In this document: positions 27,077 through 35,024 of the stretch, one piece after another
How the letters are laid out: the number at the start of each line of letters is the position of its first letter
Numbering within the stretch: position 1 is the stretch's first letter
From: Rhodanobacteraceae bacterium
GTDB lineage: Bacteria; Pseudomonadota; Gammaproteobacteria; Xanthomonadales; Rhodanobacteraceae
Length of the DNA: 64,000 nt
Direction of reading: 5' to 3'
Assembly: GCA_016790075.1 (NCBI GenBank)
Contig: JAEUPP010000032.1
Coordinates: 1-64,000 of the forward strand
Notes under the pieces: model-generated
What the model saw: the letters and a program-made list of their open reading frames with translations, nothing else
Databases searched by the model: none
What the model was told of the DNA's origin: nothing
Position numbers and translations under genes: made by a program

Positions 27077-28635
27077 ACATGAGCGCCTTGCCCGGCCCGT
27101 CGCGCGATCCGACAGCGGCCCTGCTGGGCCTTCTGCCGGTAGTACGTGCTGAATTGCGGCGGCGGGTACTCGGGCTGTCGATCGGTTTTGCGGTCATCGC
27201 ACTGGCGATTCTCACGGTCGGCATTCTGTGGCCAAAAAAATACGTTTCCTCCACCACCATCCTGGTTGGCGAAGACAACATCATTGCGCCGCTGATGGAG
27301 GGCCGGGCGGTGCCGACCGGGGTCGCTGATCGCGCGCGTATTGCCCGTGAGGTGATATTCAGCCGCAAGCTGATGGGCGAGATTCTGAAATCCGGAGGCT
27401 GGGCCGAATCCTATCCGGACCCGCTCGCGCAGGAGCGGGCGATTCAGGAGATCAAGCAGCGCACGACCATCAGCAGCCCGGGCGCGAATCTGATCAAGAT
27501 CAGCTACACCGATTCGCGTCCCGAGCGCACGTTCAACGTGACCCGGCGCTACGCCGAATTGTTCATCGAGGCGAGCCTGGCCGCGAAGGAACACGAAAGC
27601 CGCGAGGCCTACGAGTTCATTGCCTCGCGCGTCGAGGAGTATCACCGCAAGCTCACTGACGCGGAAGACAAACTGAAGCGATACCGCGGCGAGAATCTCG
27701 AAGCGCGTCCGGGCAGCGATGCCGATGTGCGTACGCGCGTATCCGAGATTCGCTCGCGCATCGAACGTTCGCGCACCGAGCTGGCCGAGCTGCAGATGCG
27801 CCAGACCGCGTTGAACAGCCAGATCAGCGGTGAGGCCGAGATTTCGGACGTGCGCAGCCGTTCATCGCAGTACCGCGCGCGCCTGGGCGAACTGCAGTCC
27901 GAGCTGGACCGGCTGCGTCTGGACTATACCGACGAATACCCCGATGTCGTTCGCACACGTCACCAGATCGAAGATCTGCAGGCAGCGCTGCAGCGCGAGG
28001 AGCTCGAAGAGGCCCGCAACAGGGGGGCTGGCGGCAATGCGGTGGCAACAAATCCACTTTACCAACAATTGCGCGCCGACCTGGCCAAGGTCGGCGGCGA
28101 TATGGCTGCCTTGCGTGCGCGCATCAGCGAGAACGAAGCCCTGCTCAACGCCGAGCTGGACCGGGGGCGACGTGTAGCGGACTCCGAATCGACCCTGGCC
28201 GAGCTGACGCGCGACCACGAAGTCAATCGCGACATCTACCAGGACCTGCTGCGCCGGCGCGAGAACGCACGCGTCTCCATGAATCTGGATGCCGAGAGGC
28301 GTGGCCTGACTTTCCGTATCCAGGAACCGGCTGCGCTGCCCCTGCAGCCTACTGGTCTGCGCCTGATGCATTTTGCCCTGGGCGGGCTGGTGCTTGGCTG
28401 CATGATTCCACTCGGGCTGCTGATTGCCGTGCTGCGTGTCGATCCGCGTGCGCGCAGCGCGCACGTGCTGGCAGAAGTCTTGCCGGTACCGGTGCTGGTC
28501 AGCATTCCCGAATACCGCACCGTATCGGACCGACGTGCGGATCTGTTCCGCTTCGGCGCAGCGGGGCTGATCACGTTGGTGGTGTTCGCCGTCTACGCAA
28601 TGGTCGCGGCCAGTCGTGGGAGTTTCCTGCCATGA
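27073..28635 (+). CDS. Polysaccharide chain-length determinant (Wzz-like, exosortase type)
   Basis: 520 residues. An N-terminal membrane segment (VLGLSIGFAVIALAILTVGI, about 34-53) precedes a Wzz domain and a long coiled coil (about 170-410, e.g. RSRTELAELQMRQTALNSQI). A Pro-rich motif before the second membrane segment (EPAALPLQPTGL, then ALGGLVLGCMIPLGLLIAVL) and a third hydrophobic C-terminal segment complete it. It matches the exosortase-A-locus chain-length family (TIGR03007-like). It sets polymer length at the inner membrane together with the kinase-like protein encoded next, so Wzc function is split over two genes. It starts at GTG 27073 or ATG 27079. Confidence 0.9.
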   Translation: MNMSALPGPSRDPTAALLGLLPVVRAELRRRVLGLSIGFAVIALAILTVGILWPKKYVSSTTILVGEDNIIAPLMEGRAVPTGVADRARIAREVIFSRKLMGEILKSGGWAESYPDPLAQERAIQEIKQRTTISSPGANLIKISYTDSRPERTFNVTRRYAELFIEASLAAKEHESREAYEFIASRVEEYHRKLTDAEDKLKRYRGENLEARPGSDADVRTRVSEIRSRIERSRTELAELQMRQTALNSQISGEAEISDVRSRSSQYRARLGELQSELDRLRLDYTDEYPDVVRTRHQIEDLQAALQREELEEARNRGAGGNAVATNPLYQQLRADLAKVGGDMAALRARISENEALLNAELDRGRRVADSESTLAELTRDHEVNRDIYQDLLRRRENARVSMNLDAERRGLTFRIQEPAALPLQPTGLRLMHFALGGLVLGCMIPLGLLIAVLRVDPRARSAHVLAEVLPVPVLVSIPEYRTVSDRRADLFRFGAAGLITLVVFAVYAMVAASRGSFLP

Positions 28636-29345
28636 ACGACGCCTCGCAGAGCCCTCAGCAGGCGCTGGTGCCGCAGGGCAGCGATGTGCGACCGCTGTCG
28701 GCGGCGCAGCTCGAAGTACGCCGCATCGTCCGCCACGACATGGCGGACCCGCGTCCGGCCGACGCGTTCCGCGATTTGCGTACTCAACTGCTGTCGCGTG
28801 CCAATGGCGCCAGCGTGGTCACCCTGGTGGCGCCGGTCAGTCGCGGCAGCGGCGGCAGCTATGTTGCGCTCAATCTGGCGGCTGCGCTGGCTTTTGACGA
28901 GACCCGCAGCGCAGTGCTCATCGATTGCAATCTGCGTTCGCCGGTATTGCATGAACGTCTCGGCGTCGAGCCGGCCAGTGGTGGACTGGTGGACTATCTC
29001 GAAGGCCGTGTCGGTGCCTTGCGTGAAATCGTCTACGCAACGGGTGTTCCGCGCCTGTACCTGGTTCCTGCCGGAGCGCGGCGCGAAGCCAGCGGCGACC
29101 TGCTCGGGTCAGCGCGCATGCGCGCTCTGCTCGATTCGCTGCGCGGTGACTCCACTGGTGTCACTGTGGTGCTGGATTCGGCAGCCGTCGCGTCGGCACC
29201 CGATGCACGTATTCTTTCCGATCTGGCCGAGCTCTCGGTGCTGGTGGCTGGATACGGCCGCGATACCCCGGACGCGGTGCGCGAATCCTGTGGTGTCATG
29301 GATCGTGCACGCCTGGCTGGTGTGGTGTTCAATCGTGTTCCGTAG
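28632..29345 (+). CDS. BY-kinase-like (CpsD/CapB) protein with degenerate nucleotide site
   Basis: 237 residues with the P-loop fold of bacterial tyrosine kinases. The Walker A position (about 66-83) reads VSRGSGGSYVALNLA and lacks the GKS/T lysine. The A'-like strand keeps an aspartate (VLIDCNLRSP). The Walker B region reads VVLDSAAVASAPDA rather than the usual D-x-PP. There is no C-terminal tyrosine cluster. Exosortase-locus homologues often have GxGRS in place of GKS, so part of this is family-typical. The further loss suggests weak or no kinase activity, perhaps a structural partner of the chain-length protein. ATG overlaps the preceding stop (ATGA). Confidence 0.8.
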   Translation: MNDASQSPQQALVPQGSDVRPLSAAQLEVRRIVRHDMADPRPADAFRDLRTQLLSRANGASVVTLVAPVSRGSGGSYVALNLAAALAFDETRSAVLIDCNLRSPVLHERLGVEPASGGLVDYLEGRVGALREIVYATGVPRLYLVPAGARREASGDLLGSARMRALLDSLRGDSTGVTVVLDSAAVASAPDARILSDLAELSVLVAGYGRDTPDAVRESCGVMDRARLAGVVFNRVP

Positions 29346-29346
29346 C

Positions 29347-30675
29347 ATGCAAGCCCCGGTGGCTACGAAACACCTGATGCTGGCAGTGTTCATCGCCGCG
29401 GCGTTGAACACGTCGGTGCATGCGGCGCGGCTGAACTACCGCCTTGGTCTTTCGGCTGAGCACAGCGACAACATCGCGCGTTCGTCGACAACCCCGGTCT
29501 CGGATACCGTGCTGGCGCCATGGCTAGGGTTCGCTGTTACGCAGGATAGTGAAGCGCTCTCCCTGCAGGCCGCGGGTGATCTGGAATACCGACGCTATCT
29601 CGATGCTAGCTTCGGGCCCGAGCTGCGCGCACGTGCCGGCCTGCGCGGCAATTGGAATATCGTTCCGCAGCGCTTGTCCTGGGCGTTTGAAGACGTCGTC
29701 AGCGATCAGCCGATCAACAGCTTCGCCGCGGATCAGCCGGATAACCGCCAGCGTGCCAACGTACTGGTCACCGGACCGACCCTGGCCCTGCGACCTTCGC
29801 CACGCACCCGTCTGCTGACCGAGCTGCGCTACGTCAATACCCACGCCGAGCGCACCACCGAGTTCAATAGCGATCGACTGAATGCCGCGGTGCGTGGATT
29901 GCTCAATCTCAGTCCGCGCCGTGTCGTTTCGATGAATATTGAAGTAGGTGATATTCGCTTTGATACACCGTCGCGGCAGAACGGCGACTACCGTCGCCAT
30001 GATGGTTTCATGCGCTACAACCAGCGAGGCAGTCGCGGCGAGTGGTCGATGGACGCCGGAGCGACGCGGCTGCGTTTCGACGCGACCTCCAGCCATGCGG
30101 CCGGTACGGAAACATCGCCGCTGCTGCGCTTGCGCGGGAGCTTCGAACTGACCGATATCAGCCGTATCGAGGCCTCGTTGCAGCGTCAGTCCAGCGATGC
30201 GGCACAGGATCTGCTCGACAGCGCACCCAAGGTCGAGGACTACGATCTGCCGATCGGGCTACCGGATCTGCGCAGCGGCGCCGTGAGCGCTGATGTCTTC
30301 GAGGAGTCGGGCATTAGCCTGGGCCTGTCCCGGCGCAGCGAATCGCTATACCTGCGCCTGGACGGGTATCGGCGTGAACAGGCGTATCAGCGTAGCGGTG
30401 GACTGGACCAGTCCTCGCGCGGCCTGCGTGCCGCCATGACGCGCCAGTTGCGCACGAATCTGTCCCTGGGCCTGTTTGCAACGGCCGAGTGGCGTGACTT
30501 CGACACCTTGGGCCGTGACGATCGCGACACGCGTCTGGGGCTGCTCGGCAACTGGCGTTGGTCGCGCAGACTCGGCGTGTCGGCGGAACTCAGCCGCAGC
30601 GTGCGCCGCAGTACCGATCCCACGCAACCGTACGACGACAACCGGCTGGTCGTATCGATCAGCTATGTGCGCTGA
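29347..30675 (+). CDS. Outer-membrane beta-barrel protein of the EPS locus
   Basis: 442 residues starting at ATG 29347, one base after the kinase-like gene, with no strong ribosome binding site (probably coupled). A signal peptide (KHLMLAVFIAAALNTSVHA) is followed by alternating amphipathic strands throughout (LNYRLGLSAEHSDNIARS, DLEYRRYLDASFGPEL, RRLGVSAELSRSVRRS) ending in SISYVR. It resembles the exosortase-associated outer-membrane proteins of TIGR03016 type. It is a likely exit channel or barrel partner for the short Wza-like protein. Its reading frame stays open well upstream inside the kinase-like gene; that part is not the protein. Confidence 0.82.
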   Translation: MQAPVATKHLMLAVFIAAALNTSVHAARLNYRLGLSAEHSDNIARSSTTPVSDTVLAPWLGFAVTQDSEALSLQAAGDLEYRRYLDASFGPELRARAGLRGNWNIVPQRLSWAFEDVVSDQPINSFAADQPDNRQRANVLVTGPTLALRPSPRTRLLTELRYVNTHAERTTEFNSDRLNAAVRGLLNLSPRRVVSMNIEVGDIRFDTPSRQNGDYRRHDGFMRYNQRGSRGEWSMDAGATRLRFDATSSHAAGTETSPLLRLRGSFELTDISRIEASLQRQSSDAAQDLLDSAPKVEDYDLPIGLPDLRSGAVSADVFEESGISLGLSRRSESLYLRLDGYRREQAYQRSGGLDQSSRGLRAAMTRQLRTNLSLGLFATAEWRDFDTLGRDDRDTRLGLLGNWRWSRRLGVSAELSRSVRRSTDPTQPYDDNRLVVSISYVR

Positions 30676-30684
30676 GGATCACTG

Positions 30685-31479
30685 ATGCCCTCGAGCCAGA
30701 CCCTGGTCCTGATGTATCACGGACTGTCCGGAAGACATGCGGCGCCGGAATCGGCCGATCCGCACTACACGCTGCCGACCGTGCGCTTCTGTGCACAGCT
30801 GGATGCCTTGACCGCTGCCGGTTTCGGCGTCGGCTGCCTGCGTGATCGCGAGCGCCCGGAAACCTCCCGCGACGTGGTGCTGACCTTCGACGACGGCGAC
30901 CTGAGCAACTACACCGAGGCGTTTCCGGCGCTGCTCGAACGCGGCCTGAGTGCGGACTTTTTTGTCAATCCGGAACGCGTGGGGCGGCCGGGGTTCTGCA
31001 CCTGGCTGCAGCTGCGCGAGATGGCCGATGCCGGTATGAGCATTCAGTCGCATGGTATGACCCATACCTATTTCACCCATCTCGATCGCCGTGCGCTGAC
31101 GGATGAACTGCGCCGGTCGAAGTCGGCGATCGAGGAGCAGATCGCGCAACCCGTGACGCTGCTCGCACCGCCCGGTGGCCGTTGTCCGCGGGGTCTCGCG
31201 GCGCTGGCGCAGGCGCAGGGTTATCGCACGGTGCTTGGATCGGTGCCGGGTGTCGCCATGCCGCCGTTCGCGGATGGGCGGATCCTGCCGCGTGTGGCGC
31301 TGACAGCTGCGCATGACGTCGCCAGCGTGTTGCATTGGGCCCAGGGCGGGGCCGCTGCATTGCGCGGACTGCGGACACGCTATGCAGCATTGGCGCTGGC
31401 CAAGCGGCTATTTGGTGACCGCGGTTACGAACGCTTGCGCGAAGCCTTGCTTTCGCGCCGCGCATCGGTGACGCCATGA
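30685..31479 (+). CDS. Polysaccharide deacetylase (NodB domain)
   Basis: 264 residues of CE4-type fold. It has LVLMYHGLSG near the N-terminus, the metal/catalytic TFDDGD motif, the HxxxH-like motif in IQSHGMTHTYF, and LLAPPGGRCPRG as the later RxxW/PxG region. No signal peptide is seen, so it probably acts in the cytoplasm or on lipid-linked intermediates. It removes N- or O-acetyl groups from the glycan, which would create free amines on HexNAc residues. GAGG lies about 7 bases before the ATG. Its stop overlaps the following glycosyltransferase gene (ATGA). Confidence 0.88.
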   Translation: MPSSQTLVLMYHGLSGRHAAPESADPHYTLPTVRFCAQLDALTAAGFGVGCLRDRERPETSRDVVLTFDDGDLSNYTEAFPALLERGLSADFFVNPERVGRPGFCTWLQLREMADAGMSIQSHGMTHTYFTHLDRRALTDELRRSKSAIEEQIAQPVTLLAPPGGRCPRGLAALAQAQGYRTVLGSVPGVAMPPFADGRILPRVALTAAHDVASVLHWAQGGAAALRGLRTRYAALALAKRLFGDRGYERLREALLSRRASVTP

Positions 31480-32645
31480 GCCAGTGGCTGGCCGTAGCGG
31501 TGTTGTGGATTTCGCTCGCCCTGGTGGCCTATACCTATGTCGGTTATCCCGTACTGATCGCCTTGCTGGCGCGCCTGCGTCCGCGCCCACTCAAGCGGGT
31601 CCCCTGGGAGCCGACAGTTACCGTGTGCATCGCCATGCACAACGGTCTGGCTGAACTCGACCGCAAACTCGATGGTCTGCTCGGACACGACTACCCGGCG
31701 GATCGGCTCTCGATCATCGTGGTGTCCGATGGATCGACGGATGGCAGTGCGGAGCATCTGCAAGCGCGTGCGGGGCCGCGTGTACAGGCCATCATCGAGC
31801 CGCAGCGCCGCGGCAAGACGGCCTGCCTGCGGCGGGCCATCGAGGCGGCTACCGGCGAGGTGCTGCTGTTCACCGACATGCGCCAACGCCTCGAACCGGG
31901 CAGCGTGCGCGCGCTGTGCGCCGCCCTGGCCAGCGGCGAGGTCAAGGCCGTCAGCGGCGCGTTGCGATTTGAATCGGCTGACGGCTACGCCGCATCGGTC
32001 GATGCGTACTGGCGTTACGAGTCCGCGCTTCGTCGCAACGAGGCGCGCAGCGGTTCGGTGGTTGGCGTGACCGGTGCCATCTATGCCGTTCGCCGCCACG
32101 ACATGCCGCTGCCGCCGCCCGGATTGGTGCTGGATGACGTATGGGTGCCCATGCAGATAGCCGCGCGCGGCGGCCGGGTCGATATCGAACCGGGTGCGAT
32201 AGCCTGGGATCGGCCATCGCAGAACGCGTCGGCGGAAGCGGCGCGCAAGCGCCGGACCTTGGCGGGCAACTGGCAATTGCTGAGGCTGTGGCCGGGATTG
32301 CTGATGCCCGGGCGGCATCCGCTGTGGTGGCGCTTTCTCAGCCACAAATTTCTGCGCCTGCTGATGCCGATGGCGCTGGTCACAGCGTTTGTCGCCAACG
32401 TGATTCTTTGCCGTGCAGGGTTTTTATACTTTTCCCTGCTGTGTGCGCAGGTGCTGGCCTACATCGGCGCGCTGGCCGGAATAGCGTTGCCGGCATTGCG
32501 GCGTCAGTTGCCGTTGCGGCTCGCGGCGGCGTTTGTCGAGATGAATCTCTACGCGCTCGCCGGCTTCATCGATTTCCTCAGGCAGCGTGATGCGCATCTG
32601 TGGCAGACATCGGCCGCGGCTGGTTCGGGCGAGGGAAAACCGTGA
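31476..32645 (+). CDS. Family 2 glycosyltransferase, membrane-bound
   Basis: 389 residues. One N-terminal membrane segment (WLAVAVLWISLALVAYTYVG) is followed by a GT-A domain (VTVCIAMHNGLAELDRKL, IIVVSDGSTDGS as the nucleotide-binding DxS/DGS region, GEVLLFTDMRQRL as the DxD-like site). C-terminal membrane segments follow (about 285-370). Usual cellulose-synthase-like GT2 layout. It adds a sugar to the lipid-linked repeat at the cytoplasmic face. The LFTDMRQ site in place of the common FTDAN is a small deviation. The next gene begins in its stop (GTGA). Confidence 0.88.
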   Translation: MSQWLAVAVLWISLALVAYTYVGYPVLIALLARLRPRPLKRVPWEPTVTVCIAMHNGLAELDRKLDGLLGHDYPADRLSIIVVSDGSTDGSAEHLQARAGPRVQAIIEPQRRGKTACLRRAIEAATGEVLLFTDMRQRLEPGSVRALCAALASGEVKAVSGALRFESADGYAASVDAYWRYESALRRNEARSGSVVGVTGAIYAVRRHDMPLPPPGLVLDDVWVPMQIAARGGRVDIEPGAIAWDRPSQNASAEAARKRRTLAGNWQLLRLWPGLLMPGRHPLWWRFLSHKFLRLLMPMALVTAFVANVILCRAGFLYFSLLCAQVLAYIGALAGIALPALRRQLPLRLAAAFVEMNLYALAGFIDFLRQRDAHLWQTSAAAGSGEGKP

Positions 32646-33898
32646 GCATTCCGTCCCAACCGCCGCATCGCGTGCTGTATGTGGTCTCGCTGTTTCCGTG
32701 CTGGTCGGAAACCTTCATCGTGCGCGAGATCGAGCAACTGGTGGCGCGCGGCGTCGACGTACGCATCCTGTCGCTCAAGCCGCCCAGTGAACCTCTGGTG
32801 CAGGCGCGTGCCGCCGCGCTGATGGACAGGGTCATCGGCCCGCGCGGGCTGCTGGCTGAACTGCCGACGGTCGTGGGTGAAAGCTTGCGCCAGCCCGTGG
32901 GCGTACTGGGTAGTGTCTTGCGCCTGGTCGGCGGACTCTGGTCGCAGCCGGTCGCGCTGGGCAAGAGCCTGGTCGCGCTATGGCGTGGACTGGCTGCGCT
33001 GCCCAGCCTGCGTGCGTTTGGTCCGGAGCTGATTCACGCCCATTGGGCGACCTATCCCTCCACCGTGGCCTGGGCCCTGGCGCGCCTGTTGCGCTTGCCG
33101 TTTTCGTTTACCTGCCATGCACACGACATCTTTGTCGAAGATCACCTGCTGCGCCGCAAGCTCTCGGATGCGGCGCTGGCAGTGACGATCTCGCAGTACA
33201 ACGTGCGTTATCTCGCACCCTGGGGCGCTGCGGCACTCGGCGAGCGCCTGCAGGTAATCCATTGCGGTGTGGACTTTGCCGAACTGCCCGAGCAGATCGA
33301 GGGACGTATGCCCCGGCGTATCGTCAGTGTCGGCCGTCTTGATCCCATCAAGGGATTCGACGTGCTGGTGCCGGCGCTCGGCCAGTTGCGTCAACGCGGC
33401 GTCGAGTTCGAATGCACGGTGATCGGCGAAGGCCCGCAGCGCAGCCAGCTGGAAGCACAGCGTGCGGCGCTGGGTCTGGAAGCGGCGCTGCAACTGCCCG
33501 GCGCGCAGCCGCAGGAGCTGGTACGTGCGGCGATTGCGCAAGCCTGTGTCTTTGTCATGCCTAGCGTGCTGACGCCCGAAGGCAACCAGGACGGTATTCC
33601 GGTGGCGCTGATGGAAGCCATGGCCAGTGGCGCGGCGGTGATCAGCACGCGCGTGTCCGGGATTCCGGAACTGATCGAGCATGACGTCAGTGGCCTGCTG
33701 GTGCCGGCGGGTGACGAGACTGCGTTGGCCGATGCGCTGCAGCGCCTGCTGACGGATGCGGATCTGCGCCGCCGGCTGGGTGTGGCGGCGCGCGCGCGGG
33801 TGAAAGCGGAATTCGATGCCTCGACGGAAGCGGCGCGGTTGCTCACGCTGTTCCGAAAAACTGTGGACAAATGGAGAAGTGGCGCTGATGCACGCTGA
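32642..33898 (+). CDS. Family 4 glycosyltransferase (WcaL/AmsK-like)
   Basis: 418 residues of GT-B fold. GTG start at 32642 overlaps the preceding stop. It has VSLFPCWSETFIVREIEQL at the N-terminus, typical of colanic-acid WcaL-type enzymes. The C-terminal GT4 signature is intact (SVGRLDPIKGFDVLVPAL, then VMPSVLTPEGNQDGIPVAL with the E-x7-E motif and MEAMASGAAVISTRVSGIPE). It retains anomeric stereochemistry by class. Donor sugar unknown. Overlaps the next gene by 11 bases. Confidence 0.9.
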   Translation: MSIPSQPPHRVLYVVSLFPCWSETFIVREIEQLVARGVDVRILSLKPPSEPLVQARAAALMDRVIGPRGLLAELPTVVGESLRQPVGVLGSVLRLVGGLWSQPVALGKSLVALWRGLAALPSLRAFGPELIHAHWATYPSTVAWALARLLRLPFSFTCHAHDIFVEDHLLRRKLSDAALAVTISQYNVRYLAPWGAAALGERLQVIHCGVDFAELPEQIEGRMPRRIVSVGRLDPIKGFDVLVPALGQLRQRGVEFECTVIGEGPQRSQLEAQRAALGLEAALQLPGAQPQELVRAAIAQACVFVMPSVLTPEGNQDGIPVALMEAMASGAAVISTRVSGIPELIEHDVSGLLVPAGDETALADALQRLLTDADLRRRLGVAARARVKAEFDASTEAARLLTLFRKTVDKWRSGADAR

Positions 33899-35024
33899 GC
33901 GGATTCTTGTCGTAACCGACGAAATGGAGGTCGGCGGCAGCCAGCGTCAGATCGTGCATCTGCTGCGTGGCGTCAAGGCCTGCGGCCGCCACGCGAGCCT
34001 GCTGTATTTTCGCCGGCCGTCATTTCTGCTGGATGCACTGCGCGAAGTGGCAGTCGATGTGCATCAGATCGACAAGAAAGGCCGCATCGACCTGCGCTTC
34101 CTGTGGCGGTTGATCCGCTTCCTGCGTGCTGGCCGGTTCGATGTCGTGCACTGTTTTTCGATCACGGCGGAAATGTGGGTGCGGCTCGCATTGACTGCGG
34201 TCGCTCATACCCGATTGATCTCGTCGGTTCGCGGCCTGGGCCTGGACGGTCCCGACTGGCACTGGCGTGCACGGCGCTGGGTCATACGCGGATCGGCTGC
34301 GGTAATTTCCAACAGCGGCGCAGGTGCCGAACTGGTTGCGCAACGCTGCGGGATACCAGTTCAGGCGATCGACGTCGTGCACAACGGATTGCCGTTGCCG
34401 CCGCCGCCATCGGTCGAGCAGCGCGCCCAGGCCCGCGCAACGCTGACGCTACCGCCCCAGCGGCTGCTGCTGCTGTTTGTCGGCCGGCTGGTCGCGGCCA
34501 AGAATATCGGTCTGCTGCTGCGCGCCCTGGCTCTGTTGCCAAGCGCACAGCGCCCGCTGACCTGGCTGGCCGGCGAAGGGCCGGAACGGGCTGAGCTGGA
34601 GCATGCGATCCGCGCGCAGGGGCTGGAGCGCGACGTGCATCTGCTGGGCGAACGCAGTGACACCGCCGTGTTGATGTGCGCCGCGGACATGCTCGTACTG
34701 TGTTCGCGCGAGGAAGGGCTGTCCAACGTGATCCTCGAAGCCATGGGCAGCGCGCTTGCCGTGGTCGCGACCGCGGTCGGCGGCAGCACGGAGCTCGTCG
34801 AAGACGGTGTCAGCGGGAAACTGGTAGCCAATGACGATGCAGCGTCGCTGGCCGAGGCGCTGCGACGCCTGGCGAGTGATGCCGCGGCCCGCGAGGCACT
34901 GGGGCGCGCTGCGCGGGAGCGAGTCGAGCAACGATTTACGGTGGAGGCCATGGTGCGGCACACGTTGAGTATTTACGACCGCTGCGTGCAACGTCGCGTC
35001 AACCGCGTGGAGGCGTTGCCATGA
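33888..35024 (+). CDS. Family 4 glycosyltransferase
   Basis: 378 residues. Start at ATG 33888 (MHAERILVVTDEMEVGGSQR), with GGAG upstream. Earlier in-frame codons overlap the previous gene. GT-B domains with the GGSQRQIVHLL acceptor loop, LLFVGRLVAAKNIGLLLRAL, VLCSREEGLSNVILEAMGSA (E-x7-E) and GGSTELVEDGVSGKLV. A retaining hexosyltransferase by family. Donor unknown. Confidence 0.9.
   Translation: MHAERILVVTDEMEVGGSQRQIVHLLRGVKACGRHASLLYFRRPSFLLDALREVAVDVHQIDKKGRIDLRFLWRLIRFLRAGRFDVVHCFSITAEMWVRLALTAVAHTRLISSVRGLGLDGPDWHWRARRWVIRGSAAVISNSGAGAELVAQRCGIPVQAIDVVHNGLPLPPPPSVEQRAQARATLTLPPQRLLLLFVGRLVAAKNIGLLLRALALLPSAQRPLTWLAGEGPERAELEHAIRAQGLERDVHLLGERSDTAVLMCAADMLVLCSREEGLSNVILEAMGSALAVVATAVGGSTELVEDGVSGKLVANDDAASLAEALRRLASDAAAREALGRAARERVEQRFTVEAMVRHTLSIYDRCVQRRVNRVEALP

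Noticed and set aside
28684-29346. N-terminal extension of the barrel gene through the kinase-like gene
   Set aside because: The frame is open but Arg/Cys/Trp-rich and overlaps a recognised protein in another frame. The signal peptide begins after ATG 29347.
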